Shown one piece after another: positions 7,706-17,000 of a DNA stretch of 17,391 bases. The translations under genes and the position numbers were made by a program. Under the pieces are notes generated by a model, which did no database searches, had not been told where the DNA came from, and saw nothing but the letters and a program-made list of their open reading frames with translations. The stretch's first letter is position 1. The number at the start of each line of letters is the position of its first letter. The stretch is from Lachnospiraceae bacterium UBA3692 (GTDB taxonomy: Bacteria; Bacillota; Clostridia; Lachnospirales; Lachnospiraceae): assembly GCA_002372815.1 (NCBI GenBank), contig DFIR01000020.1, positions 20,639-38,029 on the forward strand. Direction: 5' to 3'.

Positions 7706-10675
7706 TCATTCCCCTGTCGCAGCTTCTGAAGGCGTCTCTTCCGCGCTCTTCTGCGCCGCCGGCGCTTCCGTCGTGCCCTGTGTCGACGGCCCGGCGGCAG
7801 ATTCCGCCGCCTGCTCCGTCTCCCGCTCCGCCGCGGGCTGCGTCGTGGTCACCGCCGCAGCCTCCGTGGTCGTCACGGTGGCTGCTTCGGCAGTCGTCAC
7901 CGCGGCCGCCTCTGTGACCGTCTCTGCGGCGGTCTCCGTCACGGTCTCCGTGATGGTCTCCGTCGTCGCCTCCGTCACCGGCTCCATCGCCAGTACCGGC
8001 CTCACACTTGCCGGCGGATCGCCCTGCAGAGCCCCGCCAGCCGCAAAGGTGTACTTCACACCGTCGATCGTCTTCGCGCCCGTCGCCATCGCGCCGCTCG
8101 TCTTATCGAAGTAATAATACTTCCCGTCGATCTCGCGGAAACCGGTCGCCATCTCCCCGCTCTCGCGGTCCAGATAGTACCAGGTGGTCTCGGTCCTGTA
8201 CCTTCTCTTCCTGATCCTGATCCGCTTCGACTCCTTGTACCAGTCGGTCTTCAGCACGCCGCTTCCGTCGGTCCGGTACCAGGCGCCCGCCGCGGTCCTG
8301 CACCACGCGTTCTTCTTCAGTTCCCCGGTCTTCTCGTCGAAGAAATATCTCTTCCCGCCGATCTCCGTCACGCCCGTCGCCGCGGCATTCGTCGCGGGAT
8401 CCAGGTAGTATTTCTTCCTGACCTTCCTGCTGACCTTCTGCTCATACCAGCCGCTTCGGAGGACGCCGCTGCTGTCCGCGCTGTACTTTCCCCCCTCCGG
8501 CGAGGTGACCCAGCCGTTCGTGTGCAGGATCCCATCCGCGGGGTCGAACCAGTAAGCCTTCCCTTCGATCACGGACCGGCCTCTCGCCATCGCGCCGCTG
8601 TCAGCAGGGTCGAAATACTGTCTCCTGCCGCCGATGGTCTGCCAGCCGGTCTGCGGCACGCCCGCCTTCACATAGTAGAGCGCGTCGCCGACGCCGACGT
8701 ATCCGTTCACGGTCGCAGGCACTTCCGCCAGGCTTCCGTACACACGTGCCAGCAGCACGCCGTCCTTGCCGAAGACGCATTCGCCGCCTTCCACGACGGC
8801 TCTGCCCTCGAGCTGCTTGTGCGCGTCCGGATAGAAGTAGTACTCCTTGCCGCCGATCGTCTGCCAGCCCGTCACGAGAGCGCCGTCCGGCTGGCCATAG
8901 TACACGCGCCTGTCCGCCGGATCGCTGCCGTCCGTGATCCAGCCGGTCTGCATCGCGCCATCCTTCTGCGCGAAGTAATAGAATTTCCCTTCGATCTCCA
9001 GGTACCCCCTGGCCGCCTGGCCGTTCTCCGGCAGGTAGTAGTACCAGGTCGTCACGGTCTTATATTTCCGGCGCGCGATCTTCACCCTCTTCTTCACGCT
9101 GTGCCAGCCGCTGCGGATCTCGCCCGTGCTCTCGAAGGTGTAGGTCTGGCCGTCGATGGTCTTCGTGCCCGTCGCCATCGCGCCGCTCTGCGGGTCGAAA
9201 TAGTACTTCTTTCCGCCGATCTCCGTGAAGCCGGTCGCCATCACGAAGGTCTCCGGATCCAGGTAGTAGGTCGTCGTGACGGTCTTATACTTCCTCTTCG
9301 AGATCCTGATTCTCATCGACTCCCTGTCCCAGCCGCTCTTCAGGACGCCGTCGCTGCCGGCGTGAAGCCAGCCGCCGTCCGCATTCCGGAACCAGCCGGT
9401 CTGGAGGATGCCGGTCTGGGGATCGAAATAATAAGTCTTGCCTTTCAGGGTATAGAGGCCGTAGACAGGGTCGCCGTCGTCCGTGAACAGATATTTCTTC
9501 CCGGCGATGGTCTTCCAGCCGTACTCGCAGTAGCGGGCCCCGGCGGGCAGCATCTTTGCGAGGAAGAACTGCTCCTGTCCGGAGGCGAACTGCATCTTCT
9601 TCGTGTGCCTGGCCCCGGCCGCGTCTTTGTATTCGACGTCGGAAGTCACGACGCTGCGCTCCGCCTCCATGGTGATGCCGCCGTCGGCGATGGTGAACGT
9701 GATCGTGCCGTTGTTCTTCACATTGGCATAGTTGGCGCTCACCTCATGGGCGCGCTTTCTGCACCTCGCCGAGTCGTGGCCGGTGCCGAAGATCCAGGTC
9801 GGCCGCACGGCGCGGTAGTAGGCCTCGATATTGCTGGTGTCCCCGCTGTGGTGGTTGGTCTTGACGATGTCGGCGCGAAGGTCCACCCCGGCAGCCAGCA
9901 TGTCCTCTTCCACCGGCTTCTCGATGTCGCCGGCCGTGAGATACCGCAGACCGCCGATCGTCACCCGGGTCACCAGGGAAGAATTGTTGATCAGCCCGGT
10001 CGCCGCCTGCCTGTAGTTGCCGGAAGGGCTTCCGTCCGTCCTCTGCCAGATCACCTCGAAGGACGCATCCCCCACATGAAAGACGGAACCCTTGGTCAGC
10101 GTGACGCAGGGAATCCCGGTCTCCTCCAGCACCTGCATGATCTCGGTGTAGGAGTGCGCCTCCCAGCTGGGCTTCACAAGGCAGAGGTTCTTGGTGAAGT
10201 AGTCATACCATTTCTTCCCTGCATAGCCCGGGCCGCCGTACTGCAGCAGGTCCGTGACATCCGGAAGATAGACGGTCCCCACGTGGAAGAACGGGTCCTG
10301 CAAGATGGTCGTCATGAGGTAGTAGTGGTCGTTGTGGTAATGGGACAGGTAGAGATCCAGGTCCCGGATCCCGTGGTCCTTCAGGTAGCGGATGACCTTC
10401 GTGTCGTGAATGTCCCTGTCCTTCTCGGCATATCCCGTGTCCATCAGGATATACTGCCCCTTCGACTCCACGAGCACCGCGTCGCCCGACATGCCGGTGT
10501 TGCCGTAATCGATCGCGATGATCCTGCCGTCCGGGCTGTCCGCCGCTTCTGTATCCAGCAGGGGCAGGCAGATCGATACCAGCAGCAGCGCAATGGTCAC
10601 GCATGCGGTCAGACCCCGCCGGAAATGACCTCTGACAGTTTCCGAATGTCCATATCTTCTCCTGCAAATACTCAC
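7706..10675 (-). CDS. Secreted Pce-like MBL-fold esterase with wall-binding repeats (copy A)
   Basis: An exported protein of about 989 residues. It has a basic N-region and signal helix (LTACVTIALLLVSICLPLL, cleavage probably after DTEA at 44), then an MBL hydrolase domain (about 50-370) with HYHNDH (112-117), D250 in YLTAGD and HH275-276. Order and spacing match the pneumococcal phosphorylcholine esterase Pce/CbpE. Then come wall-binding repeats of the GW...YYFDP..G.MATG type, interrupted by four Lys/Arg-rich arms, and a Thr/Glu/Ala-rich tail ending EAATGE; no LPXTG motif. The frame is open to an ATG at 10747, but that lies only about nine bases after the expected transcription start and has a poor RBS. 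The GTG at 10675 has AAGGTG eight bases upstream and gives a normal signal peptide. It probably removes a phosphoester substituent from a wall polymer; the substrate is unproven. Confidence 0.88.
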   Translation of the reverse strand: MSICRRRYGHSETVRGHFRRGLTACVTIALLLVSICLPLLDTEAADSPDGRIIAIDYGNTGMSGDAVLVESKGQYILMDTGYAEKDRDIHDTKVIRYLKDHGIRDLDLYLSHYHNDHYYLMTTILQDPFFHVGTVYLPDVTDLLQYGGPGYAGKKWYDYFTKNLCLVKPSWEAHSYTEIMQVLEETGIPCVTLTKGSVFHVGDASFEVIWQRTDGSPSGNYRQAATGLINNSSLVTRVTIGGLRYLTAGDIEKPVEEDMLAAGVDLRADIVKTNHHSGDTSNIEAYYRAVRPTWIFGTGHDSARCRKRAHEVSANYANVKNNGTITFTIADGGITMEAERSVVTSDVEYKDAAGARHTKKMQFASGQEQFFLAKMLPAGARYCEYGWKTIAGKKYLFTDDGDPVYGLYTLKGKTYYFDPQTGILQTGWFRNADGGWLHAGSDGVLKSGWDRESMRIRISKRKYKTVTTTYYLDPETFVMATGFTEIGGKKYYFDPQSGAMATGTKTIDGQTYTFESTGEIRSGWHSVKKRVKIARRKYKTVTTWYYYLPENGQAARGYLEIEGKFYYFAQKDGAMQTGWITDGSDPADRRVYYGQPDGALVTGWQTIGGKEYYFYPDAHKQLEGRAVVEGGECVFGKDGVLLARVYGSLAEVPATVNGYVGVGDALYYVKAGVPQTGWQTIGGRRQYFDPADSGAMARGRSVIEGKAYWFDPADGILHTNGWVTSPEGGKYSADSSGVLRSGWYEQKVSRKVRKKYYLDPATNAAATGVTEIGGKRYFFDEKTGELKKNAWCRTAAGAWYRTDGSGVLKTDWYKESKRIRIRKRRYRTETTWYYLDRESGEMATGFREIDGKYYYFDKTSGAMATGAKTIDGVKYTFAAGGALQGDPPASVRPVLAMEPVTEATTETITETVTETAAETVTEAAAVTTAEAATVTTTEAAAVTTTQPAAERETEQAAESAAGPSTQGTTEAPAAQKSAEETPSEAATGE
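7839..7980. repeat. Thr/Glu/Ala-coding low-complexity tail of copy A
   Basis: Short imperfect repeats of GTC, TCC and GCC triplets on the plus strand encode runs such as VTETAAETVTEAAAVTT on the minus strand. The matching tail in copy B is shorter and differs in repeat number, as expected for a slippage-prone tract. Confidence 0.7.
8030..9520 (-). repeat. Wall-binding repeat region of copy A
   Basis: More than ten imperfect units of about 20-40 codons with the pattern GW.TI.GK.YYFDP.SGAMATG, related to choline-binding/glucan-binding wall repeats (CW_binding type). Four units are stretched by basic arms, for example RIRISKRKYKTVTTTYYLDP. The region is largely shared with copy B at an offset of about 3170 bases. 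Confidence 0.8.
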
Positions 10676-10762
10676 CTTGTCCACACCTTCCGCTTTATAT
10701 TTGAAATGCTGTCCGGTCCCCTTTCTCTTCTGCCGGAGTGGAACCATTTCATTCCATTTCTA

Positions 10763-10791
10763 ATTATATTCCTCATTTCCGAGGATGCAAG
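10763..10791 (-). promoter_or_regulatory. Promoter of copy A
   Basis: On the minus strand TTGCAT (10790-10785), a 16-base spacer and a perfect TATAAT (10768-10763). The spacer holds the short inverted repeat CCTC-N6-GAGG. Transcription would start near 10756, leaving about 80 bases to the GTG at 10675. Confidence 0.6.
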
Positions 10792-10851
10792 AGGCGTCCG
10801 GCGATGTTCCACACGAATACCGCGAAAAAACCGGTTTTCGGAAAATTCGTT

Positions 10852-10887
10852 AAAAAACAGCGGAGAACCGGGACCGGCTCTCCGCTG
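10852..10887 (-). terminator. Rho-independent terminator of copy B
   Basis: On the minus strand CAGCGGAGAGCCGG pairs with CCGGTTCTCCGCTG (one G-U pair, very short loop, 10887-10858) and six T follow (10857-10852). It lies 40 bases after the copy B stop and before the copy A promoter, so the two paralogues form separate transcription units. Confidence 0.9.
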
Positions 10888-10926
10888 CGTCTTCACTCCT
10901 GCAGATCTCACTCTGTCGGGGCTGTT

Positions 10927-13818
10927 CTATTCTCCTGCGTTCCCTTCATCGGCTCCGGCAGGTACCTCTGTCGTGCCCTGTGTCGACGGCTCCGCGGCAG
11001 TCTCTGCTGCCTTATCCGTCTCCTCCGCAGGCTGCGTCGTGGTCACCGCCGCCGCCTCCGTGGTCGTCACGGTGGCTGCTTCGGTAGTCGTCACCGTGGC
11101 CGCCTCTGTGACGGTCTCTGTCACGGTCTCCGTCGTCGTCTCCGTCACCGGCTCCATGGCCAGCGCCGGATTCACTTCTGCCGGCGGCTCGCCCTGCAGC
11201 GCGCCGCTGCTCGCGAAGGTGTACTGCACACCGTCGATCGTCTTCGTGCCCGTCGCCATCGCACCGTTCGTCTCGTCGAAGTAGTAGTACTTCCCGTCGA
11301 TCTCGCGGAAGCCGGTCGCCATCTCTCCGCTCTCGCGGTCCAGATAATACCAGGTGGTCACGGTCTTGTACTTCTTCTTTTTGATCTTGACCCGCTTGGA
11401 TTCCTTATACCAGTCGGTCTTCAGCACGCCGCTTCCGTCGGTCCGGTACCAGGTGCCCTCCGTGGTCTTGCACCACGCACTCTTCTTCAGCTCGCCGGTC
11501 TTCTCGTCGAAGAAATATCTCTTCCCGCCGATCTCCGTCACGCCCATCGCGGCGGCATTCGTCGCGGGATCCAGGTAATACTTTTTCTTGACCTTCTTGC
11601 TGACCTTCTGCTCGTACCAGCCGCTGCGGAGCACGCCGTTCTTGTCCGCGCTGTACTTCTGTCCTTCCGGAGAAGTGAACCAGCCGTTCGTGTGCAGGAT
11701 CCCATCCGCGGGGTCGAACCAGTAAGCCTTCCCTTCGATCACGAACCGGCCTCTCGCCATCGCGCCGCTGTCCGCGGGGTCGAAGTAGTGCTTCTTCTTT
11801 TCGATCGTCTGCCAGCCGGTCTGCGGCACGCCTGCCTTCACATAGTAGAGCGCGTCGCCGACGCCGACATATCCGTTCACGGTCGCAGGTACTTCCGCCA
11901 GGCTCCCGTACACACGCGCCAGCAGCACGCCGTCCTTGCCGAAGACGCATTCACCGCCTTCCACGACGGCTCTGCCCTCGAGCTGCTTGTGCGCGTCCGG
12001 ATAGAAGTAGTATTCCTTGCCGCTGATCGTCTTCCAGCCCGTCGCGAGAACGCCGTCCGTCCCGGCATAGTACACCCGCTCCTGCGCCGGATCCGTGGTG
12101 TCCGTGATCCAGCCGGTCTGCATCGCGCCGTCCTTCTGCGCGAAGTAATAGAATTTCCCTTCGAGCTCCAGATATCCCCTGGCCGCCTGTCCGTCCTCCG
12201 GCAGGTAGTAGTACCAGGTCGTGACCGTCTTATACTTCTTCCTGGAGATCTTCACCCTCTTCTTCACGCTGCGCCATCCGCTGCGGATCTCGCCCGTGCT
12301 CTCGAAGGTGTAGGTCCGGCCGTCGATGGTCTTCGTGCCCGTCGCCATCGCGCCGCTCTGCGGGTCGAAGTAGTACTTCTTCCCGTCGATCTCCGTGAAG
12401 CCGGTCGCCATCACGAAGGTCTCCGGATCCAGGTAATACTTCGTCTTGACGGTCTTGTACTTCTTCTTAGAGACCTTGACTTTTTTGGACTCCGTGTACC
12501 AGCCGGTCTTCAGGGCGCCGTCGCTGCCGGCCATGAACCACCGGCCCTCCGCGTCCTTGATCCAGCCGGTGCGCATCGCGCCGGACTCCGTGTCGAAGAA
12601 ATAATGCTTTCCGTCGACCTCCGTCATGCCCTTCTGCAGGACGTTGTCGAAATAGTAATATTTCTTCCCGCCCATCGTCTTCCAGCCGTGCTGGATGACC
12701 ACGCTGCCCTCGGGAAGCATCTTCCCTTTGACAAAATACGGCTGCGCCTTGTCGAAGCTGAAGCTCCGCTCGGAGATGTTTCCGGCGCTGTCCTTGTAGG
12801 ACTCCTTCACCGTCTGCAGGTTCTTCTCGCCGGACATGCTGACCTGCCCGTCCCGGATCGTGAAGGTGAGCACGCCGTTGCGCTGCATGCTGACATAGTT
12901 GGTCCCGACGGCGTTCATCACGTTCAGGATGTTCTCGTTGGTGGTGCCGGTTCCGAACGCCCAGTCGGCGTCGATGGCCTTGTAGTATTCTTTGAGATTG
13001 CTGGTCGTATAGCTGTGGTGGTTGGTCTTGACGATGTCGGCCTTGAGGTCCACACCGTTCTTGATCATCTCCCGCTCCACTTCTTTGTGGATATCGCCGG
13101 CCGTCAGGTAGCGGACCCCGCCGATCGTCACACGCGTCACCAGGGAGGACCGGTTGATCAGCGCCACGGCACTGCGCTGTGTATCGAGGGCCTTGCCGGG
13201 CACTTCCTCCGGGTGCTGCCAGATGACTTCACACTTGGCACCGCCCACCTGGAAGGTGCTGCCCTGGGACAGGGTCACAGCGTGCAGGCCTTTCTCCTTG
13301 ATGGTCTGCTGGATCTCCGTGTAGGAGTGCTGTTCCCAGCTCTTGCCCACGCTGATGTTCTTGGTCAGATCCTTATACCAGGTCTCATTCTTGTACTCCT
13401 CCGTCGTATAGGGGAGCAGGCTGTCCACATTCGGCAGGTAGACCGTCCCGATCGTGAAATAGGGATCCTTCATGATCGTCGTCATGAGAAAATAGTGGTC
13501 ATTGTGATAATGGGACAGATAGAGGTCCAGGTTATGGATCCCCTTCGATTTCAGATATTTGATGACCGAGGAATTCGCGATATCCTTCCGGTTGTCGGTG
13601 AAGCCCGTATCCATGAGCAGATACCTGCCGCCCGACTGGACCAGCACCGCGTCCCCGTCCATACCGGTCTTGCTGCGATTATAATAAAGTACCGTGATCG
13701 TTCCGTCCGCGCCGGAGGCCGCCTGCACCTGCGCCGCGGGTGCAAGGAGCCCTGCCATCAGGACAGCCGCCAGAAGCAGGAGATACAGGCTGCGGATGAT
13801 ACGGACCTTGTGTTTCAT
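10927..13818 (-). CDS. Secreted Pce-like MBL-fold esterase with wall-binding repeats (copy B)
   Basis: An exported protein of about 963 residues, paralogue of the downstream gene. The signal peptide is MKHKVRIIRSLYLLLLAAVL with cleavage probably near VQA (31-33). The MBL domain (about 38-365) has D70, HYHNDH (103-108), D242 in YLTAGD and HH267-268, a complete metal-binding set. Segments such as LDLYLSHYHNDHYFL, SSLVTRVTIGGVRYLTAGD and ADIVKTNHHSYTTSN follow the same order as in pneumococcal Pce. From about 378 come GW/YYF wall-binding repeats with four lysine-rich arms (for example KKVKVSKKKYKTVKTKYY), then a Thr/Glu/Ala tail. The frame is open to an ATG at 13896; the ATG at 13818 is chosen because GAGGA lies about seven bases upstream and the signal peptide starts there. 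It acts outside the cell on the wall; the substrate, perhaps phosphocholine or another phosphoester on a teichoic acid-like polymer, is inferred. Confidence 0.9.
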   Translation of the reverse strand: MKHKVRIIRSLYLLLLAAVLMAGLLAPAAQVQAASGADGTITVLYYNRSKTGMDGDAVLVQSGGRYLLMDTGFTDNRKDIANSSVIKYLKSKGIHNLDLYLSHYHNDHYFLMTTIMKDPYFTIGTVYLPNVDSLLPYTTEEYKNETWYKDLTKNISVGKSWEQHSYTEIQQTIKEKGLHAVTLSQGSTFQVGGAKCEVIWQHPEEVPGKALDTQRSAVALINRSSLVTRVTIGGVRYLTAGDIHKEVEREMIKNGVDLKADIVKTNHHSYTTSNLKEYYKAIDADWAFGTGTTNENILNVMNAVGTNYVSMQRNGVLTFTIRDGQVSMSGEKNLQTVKESYKDSAGNISERSFSFDKAQPYFVKGKMLPEGSVVIQHGWKTMGGKKYYYFDNVLQKGMTEVDGKHYFFDTESGAMRTGWIKDAEGRWFMAGSDGALKTGWYTESKKVKVSKKKYKTVKTKYYLDPETFVMATGFTEIDGKKYYFDPQSGAMATGTKTIDGRTYTFESTGEIRSGWRSVKKRVKISRKKYKTVTTWYYYLPEDGQAARGYLELEGKFYYFAQKDGAMQTGWITDTTDPAQERVYYAGTDGVLATGWKTISGKEYYFYPDAHKQLEGRAVVEGGECVFGKDGVLLARVYGSLAEVPATVNGYVGVGDALYYVKAGVPQTGWQTIEKKKHYFDPADSGAMARGRFVIEGKAYWFDPADGILHTNGWFTSPEGQKYSADKNGVLRSGWYEQKVSKKVKKKYYLDPATNAAAMGVTEIGGKRYFFDEKTGELKKSAWCKTTEGTWYRTDGSGVLKTDWYKESKRVKIKKKKYKTVTTWYYLDRESGEMATGFREIDGKYYYFDETNGAMATGTKTIDGVQYTFASSGALQGEPPAEVNPALAMEPVTETTTETVTETVTEAATVTTTEAATVTTTEAAAVTTTQPAEETDKAAETAAEPSTQGTTEVPAGADEGNAGE
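11032..11153. repeat. Thr/Glu/Ala-coding low-complexity tail of copy B
   Basis: Imperfect triplet repeats encoding runs such as EAATVTTTEAATVTTTEAAA; counterpart of the tail in copy A with a different number of units. Confidence 0.7.
11200..12687 (-). repeat. Wall-binding repeat region of copy B
   Basis: Same series of GW...YYFDP...G.MATG units as in copy A, also with four basic arms, here mainly lysine. Most differences from copy A are synonymous or Lys-to-Arg changes. Confidence 0.8.
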
Positions 13819-13858
13819 TGGTGTTCCTCTTTCCTGTGATATTTCGTCTGTCATCACA

Positions 13859-13872
13859 ATATATATATATAT
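13859..13872. repeat. (AT)7 dinucleotide tract in the copy B leader
   Basis: Seven perfect AT units in an otherwise GC-rich genome, between the copy B promoter and its start codon. The tract is part of the untranslated leader if the ATG at 13818 is used. Confidence 0.85.
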
Positions 13873-13927
13873 CAGCGTCGTCCGTTGTCCATACATGTGG
13901 TGGTGAACCTGTTTCGACCTTCATATA

Positions 13928-13955
13928 ATTATACTCTCTTCCCGCCACTCTACAA
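13928..13955 (-). promoter_or_regulatory. Promoter of copy B
   Basis: On the minus strand TTGTAG (13955-13950), a 16-base spacer and a perfect TATAAT (13933-13928). Transcription would start near 13921, giving a leader of about 100 bases. The -35 lies close to possible plus-strand signals (TATAAA at 13973-13978) for the divergent YfhO gene, for which no convincing -35 was found. Confidence 0.6.
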
Positions 13956-14069
13956 GACAGTTTTTGCTTTCTTATAAACCGTGCCATGTATTTATTCCGT
14001 GCATGCCCGCACTCCTGCGAAAGTGCAAATCATCTGGACTTTTTCGCCGATTTCATAGATGATAGAGGC

Positions 14070-17000
14070 ATGAATACGAATAATACAACAACCAGCAAAC
14101 AATGGACGACCATCGGCAGGCGCCTGTGCCTCTGCCTCTTTTCTGCTGCCCTGACCGGCCTGATCATGCTCCTGCTCTTCCGGCGCTTCGGGTATGCCCC
14201 GTTCGACAACCTGTCCCTCGCCTGCATGGACGCGAAGATCCAGTACATGGACCTGTTCCAGTACCTGAAGGACGTCCTGGACGGCAGGGCCTCCCTCTCC
14301 TATACCTTCTCTGCCCAGCTCGGCGTCGGCATGGCCGGCAACTACGCCTACTACCTGTCCTCGCCCCTCAACCTGCTCCTCGTGTTCTTCCGGAAGGAGC
14401 AGATGCCCACCTTCTTCGACTTCCTCGTCGTGCTGAAGATGATGCTCGCGGCGGGCACTTTCGCGTACTATGTGCAGGCGCGCTTCTCGGACCGCGCCGG
14501 CGCGCTGTTCACCGTGCTGCTCTCCCTCGGCTACGCATTCATGCAATACAACCTGTTCCAGAGCAGCAACATCATGTGGCTGGACGCCGTCTACATGCTC
14601 CCGCTCGTGCTCCTCGGCACCTGGCGGACGGTCCACGGCGGCAGCGGCCTCCTGCTCGGCGTCTCCACCGGCCTCATGATCCTCTTCGGCTGGTACGGCG
14701 CGGGCATGGCCTGCATGTTCGCCGCCTTCTGGGCCCTCTATGAGACGGCTCTGCGCACCTGCTCCCTCGAAGGGCGCGTCTCCCCCGTGCGTGACCTGGT
14801 CGTGCCGGTGCTGCGCTGCGCGCTTTACATGCTCCTCGGCGTGTTCCTCAGCTGCATCCTCTTCCTGCCCGCCATCCTGAACATGCGCGCCGGCAAAGGT
14901 TCCCTGGACCTGCAGCTCCTCCTCGACCTCTTCCGCACGAGCCCGCTCTCCGCGGTCTCCGGCTATGTGATCGGCTACGCGAACGAGGACGGCATCCCGG
15001 CGCTCTTCTGCGGCAGCCTCGCGATCGTCGGCTGCGGCGGCTACTTCGCCTCCCACACCCGCCCCCTCCGCGAAAAAGTCCTCGGCGCCGCCCTCCTGGT
15101 CTTCGTCTCCCTGACCTTCTCCTGGCAGCCCCTCTACCTCCTTTTCTCTCTTCTGAAAAAAGTAGGCAGCTACAACTACCGCTTCGCCTTCATCGGCAGC
15201 TTCGCGCTCCTCTTCCTGGCCGCCTCCTTCTTCGCGGACATAAAAAAAGCGCCCGCCTCCGCGGGCCAGCTTCTCGGTGCGACGGCACTCTTCTCGGTAC
15301 TCCTGCTGGTCCTCAACGACCCGGGCGTGCCCTTCGACACGGAGCGCTACAACTACGCCCCGAACACCGCCCTCCTGCTCCTCATGACCGCCTGCGCGGT
15401 CTGCGCATATCTGTATGTGCGGCGCGACGTGCTGATCGCCGGAGACCTTCCCGGGAAGCATTCCGGGGAACATTCCGGGGAGCATTCCGGGGAACAGCTC
15501 GCGAAACAGCCCGGGAACCAGCTCGCGAAACAGCCCGGGAGCAAGGCAGCCCGTCTCCTCTGTGCCGCCGCAGCGCTCCTGCTCACCTGCAGTGAACTCT
15601 ACGTGCACGCGGCCCTCCTCATGGACCGCTACCACATCGACGACGCCTACGTCTTCCGCAACTACTCCCTCGAACAGCAGGCCCAGATCGAAGAGGTGCG
15701 GGCGCTGGCGGCAGCGGGAGCAGCGGACGGATCGGACGGCAGCACGGCGGGAGACGCAGTGACCGGGAATGCAGCCGATGGCTCTGCCGGAGCGGCGGAG
15801 GGCGACGCCGTCCCCGCCTGGTATCGGATCAACCAGACCCGCGGCCGCCTGATCTACGACAGCGACCACCTCACGAGCTACTACTGCGACTCCCTCGCCT
15901 ACGGCTATGCAGGGATCGCCTCCTATACTTCCTGTATGGACGCGGCGCAGATGGATTTTCTCGACCGGCTCGGTTACCGGAGCGAGAGCGCCAGCATGCA
16001 GATCGTCAACCAGACAGTCCTTGCCGCGGATTCCCTCCTGGGCGTCCGGTACGTGCTCACGGACAGGCCGGTGGGCGGACTGGTGCCGGTGGGCAGCGGC
16101 GAGGCTGCCGCGGATGCTGACGGTGCCGCCTCTGACGGCGGAGCCACTCACAACGGCAAACGCATCTACGAGAATCCTTACGCCCTCCCCGCCGCTATCG
16201 TCTACGACGCCGCGAATCCGCTGGCAGAGCAGCTCCTCACCGACGAACTGCCGGAAGTGCGCCGCCCGGAAGTGGACGCGGTCCTGGAGCCCGATCCGGA
16301 GCGCTTCGACAACCTCGAATACTACCGCAGTCTTCTGGCTGTCCGCCAGGCCAGCAGCTTCACCAGCATCGGGGAGATCGACCCCTTCTATTTCCAGGAA
16401 GCCCTCTGGTCCGCCCTCCTCGGCGAGAGATCAGATCTCTACCGCACCCTGGACTACACGACCGAGGATGACGGTACTTCCCTGACCTACACGATCCGTC
16501 TTCCTGAGGACACTGCCGGCCGCGGCAGCTCCGCCTACGATATCTACGGCATCCTCCCCTGGAAGAAATGGATGCTCGGCGAGCTCCACGTCTCCGACGA
16601 GGAGTGGTTCGGCTACGCCAAGTGGAAGTCCCCGACCGTCTTCTATATTCCGGACGGGGGGATTACAGCTGGCGGGGAGACGCCGGAAGCTTCTGCGGAA
16701 GCTGCTCCATCTGATGCTGCCGGTTCCGCTGCTCCGGAAACCGTCTCCATCGCCTACACAGCTTCCTCCCGCGGTCAGTTTAAGGATGGCCACTTCGCCG
16801 CCCTGGACCTGGACCGCCTCGGAGAAGTATCTTCTGCTTTACAGCAGCGCGCGGCCTCCGACCTGGTCGTGCGGGACGGTTATGTCTCCTGCTCCGTAAC
16901 AGACGCGCAGCCCGGCCAGGAACTCTTCCTGTCCGTCCCTTACGTCGACGGCTGGACCCTCACCGTCAACGGAAAGGAAGTCAAGCCTCACATTTTCGCC

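Noticed and set aside
7706..11000. Sortase anchoring of the Pce-like proteins
   Set aside because: Neither C-terminus has an LPXTG-type motif, hydrophobic helix or basic tail; attachment must rely on the wall-binding repeats.
8522..13839. Two very long plus-strand open frames (920 and 1033 codons) opposite the Pce-like genes
   Set aside because: They mirror the repeated structure of the real genes on the other strand, have no RBS, and encode no recognisable domain.
13992..16151. Minus-strand frame of 719 codons opposite the YfhO-family gene
   Set aside because: Composition is Glu/Gly/Val/His-rich, it lacks an RBS, and the plus strand shows clear membrane helices and YfhO motifs.
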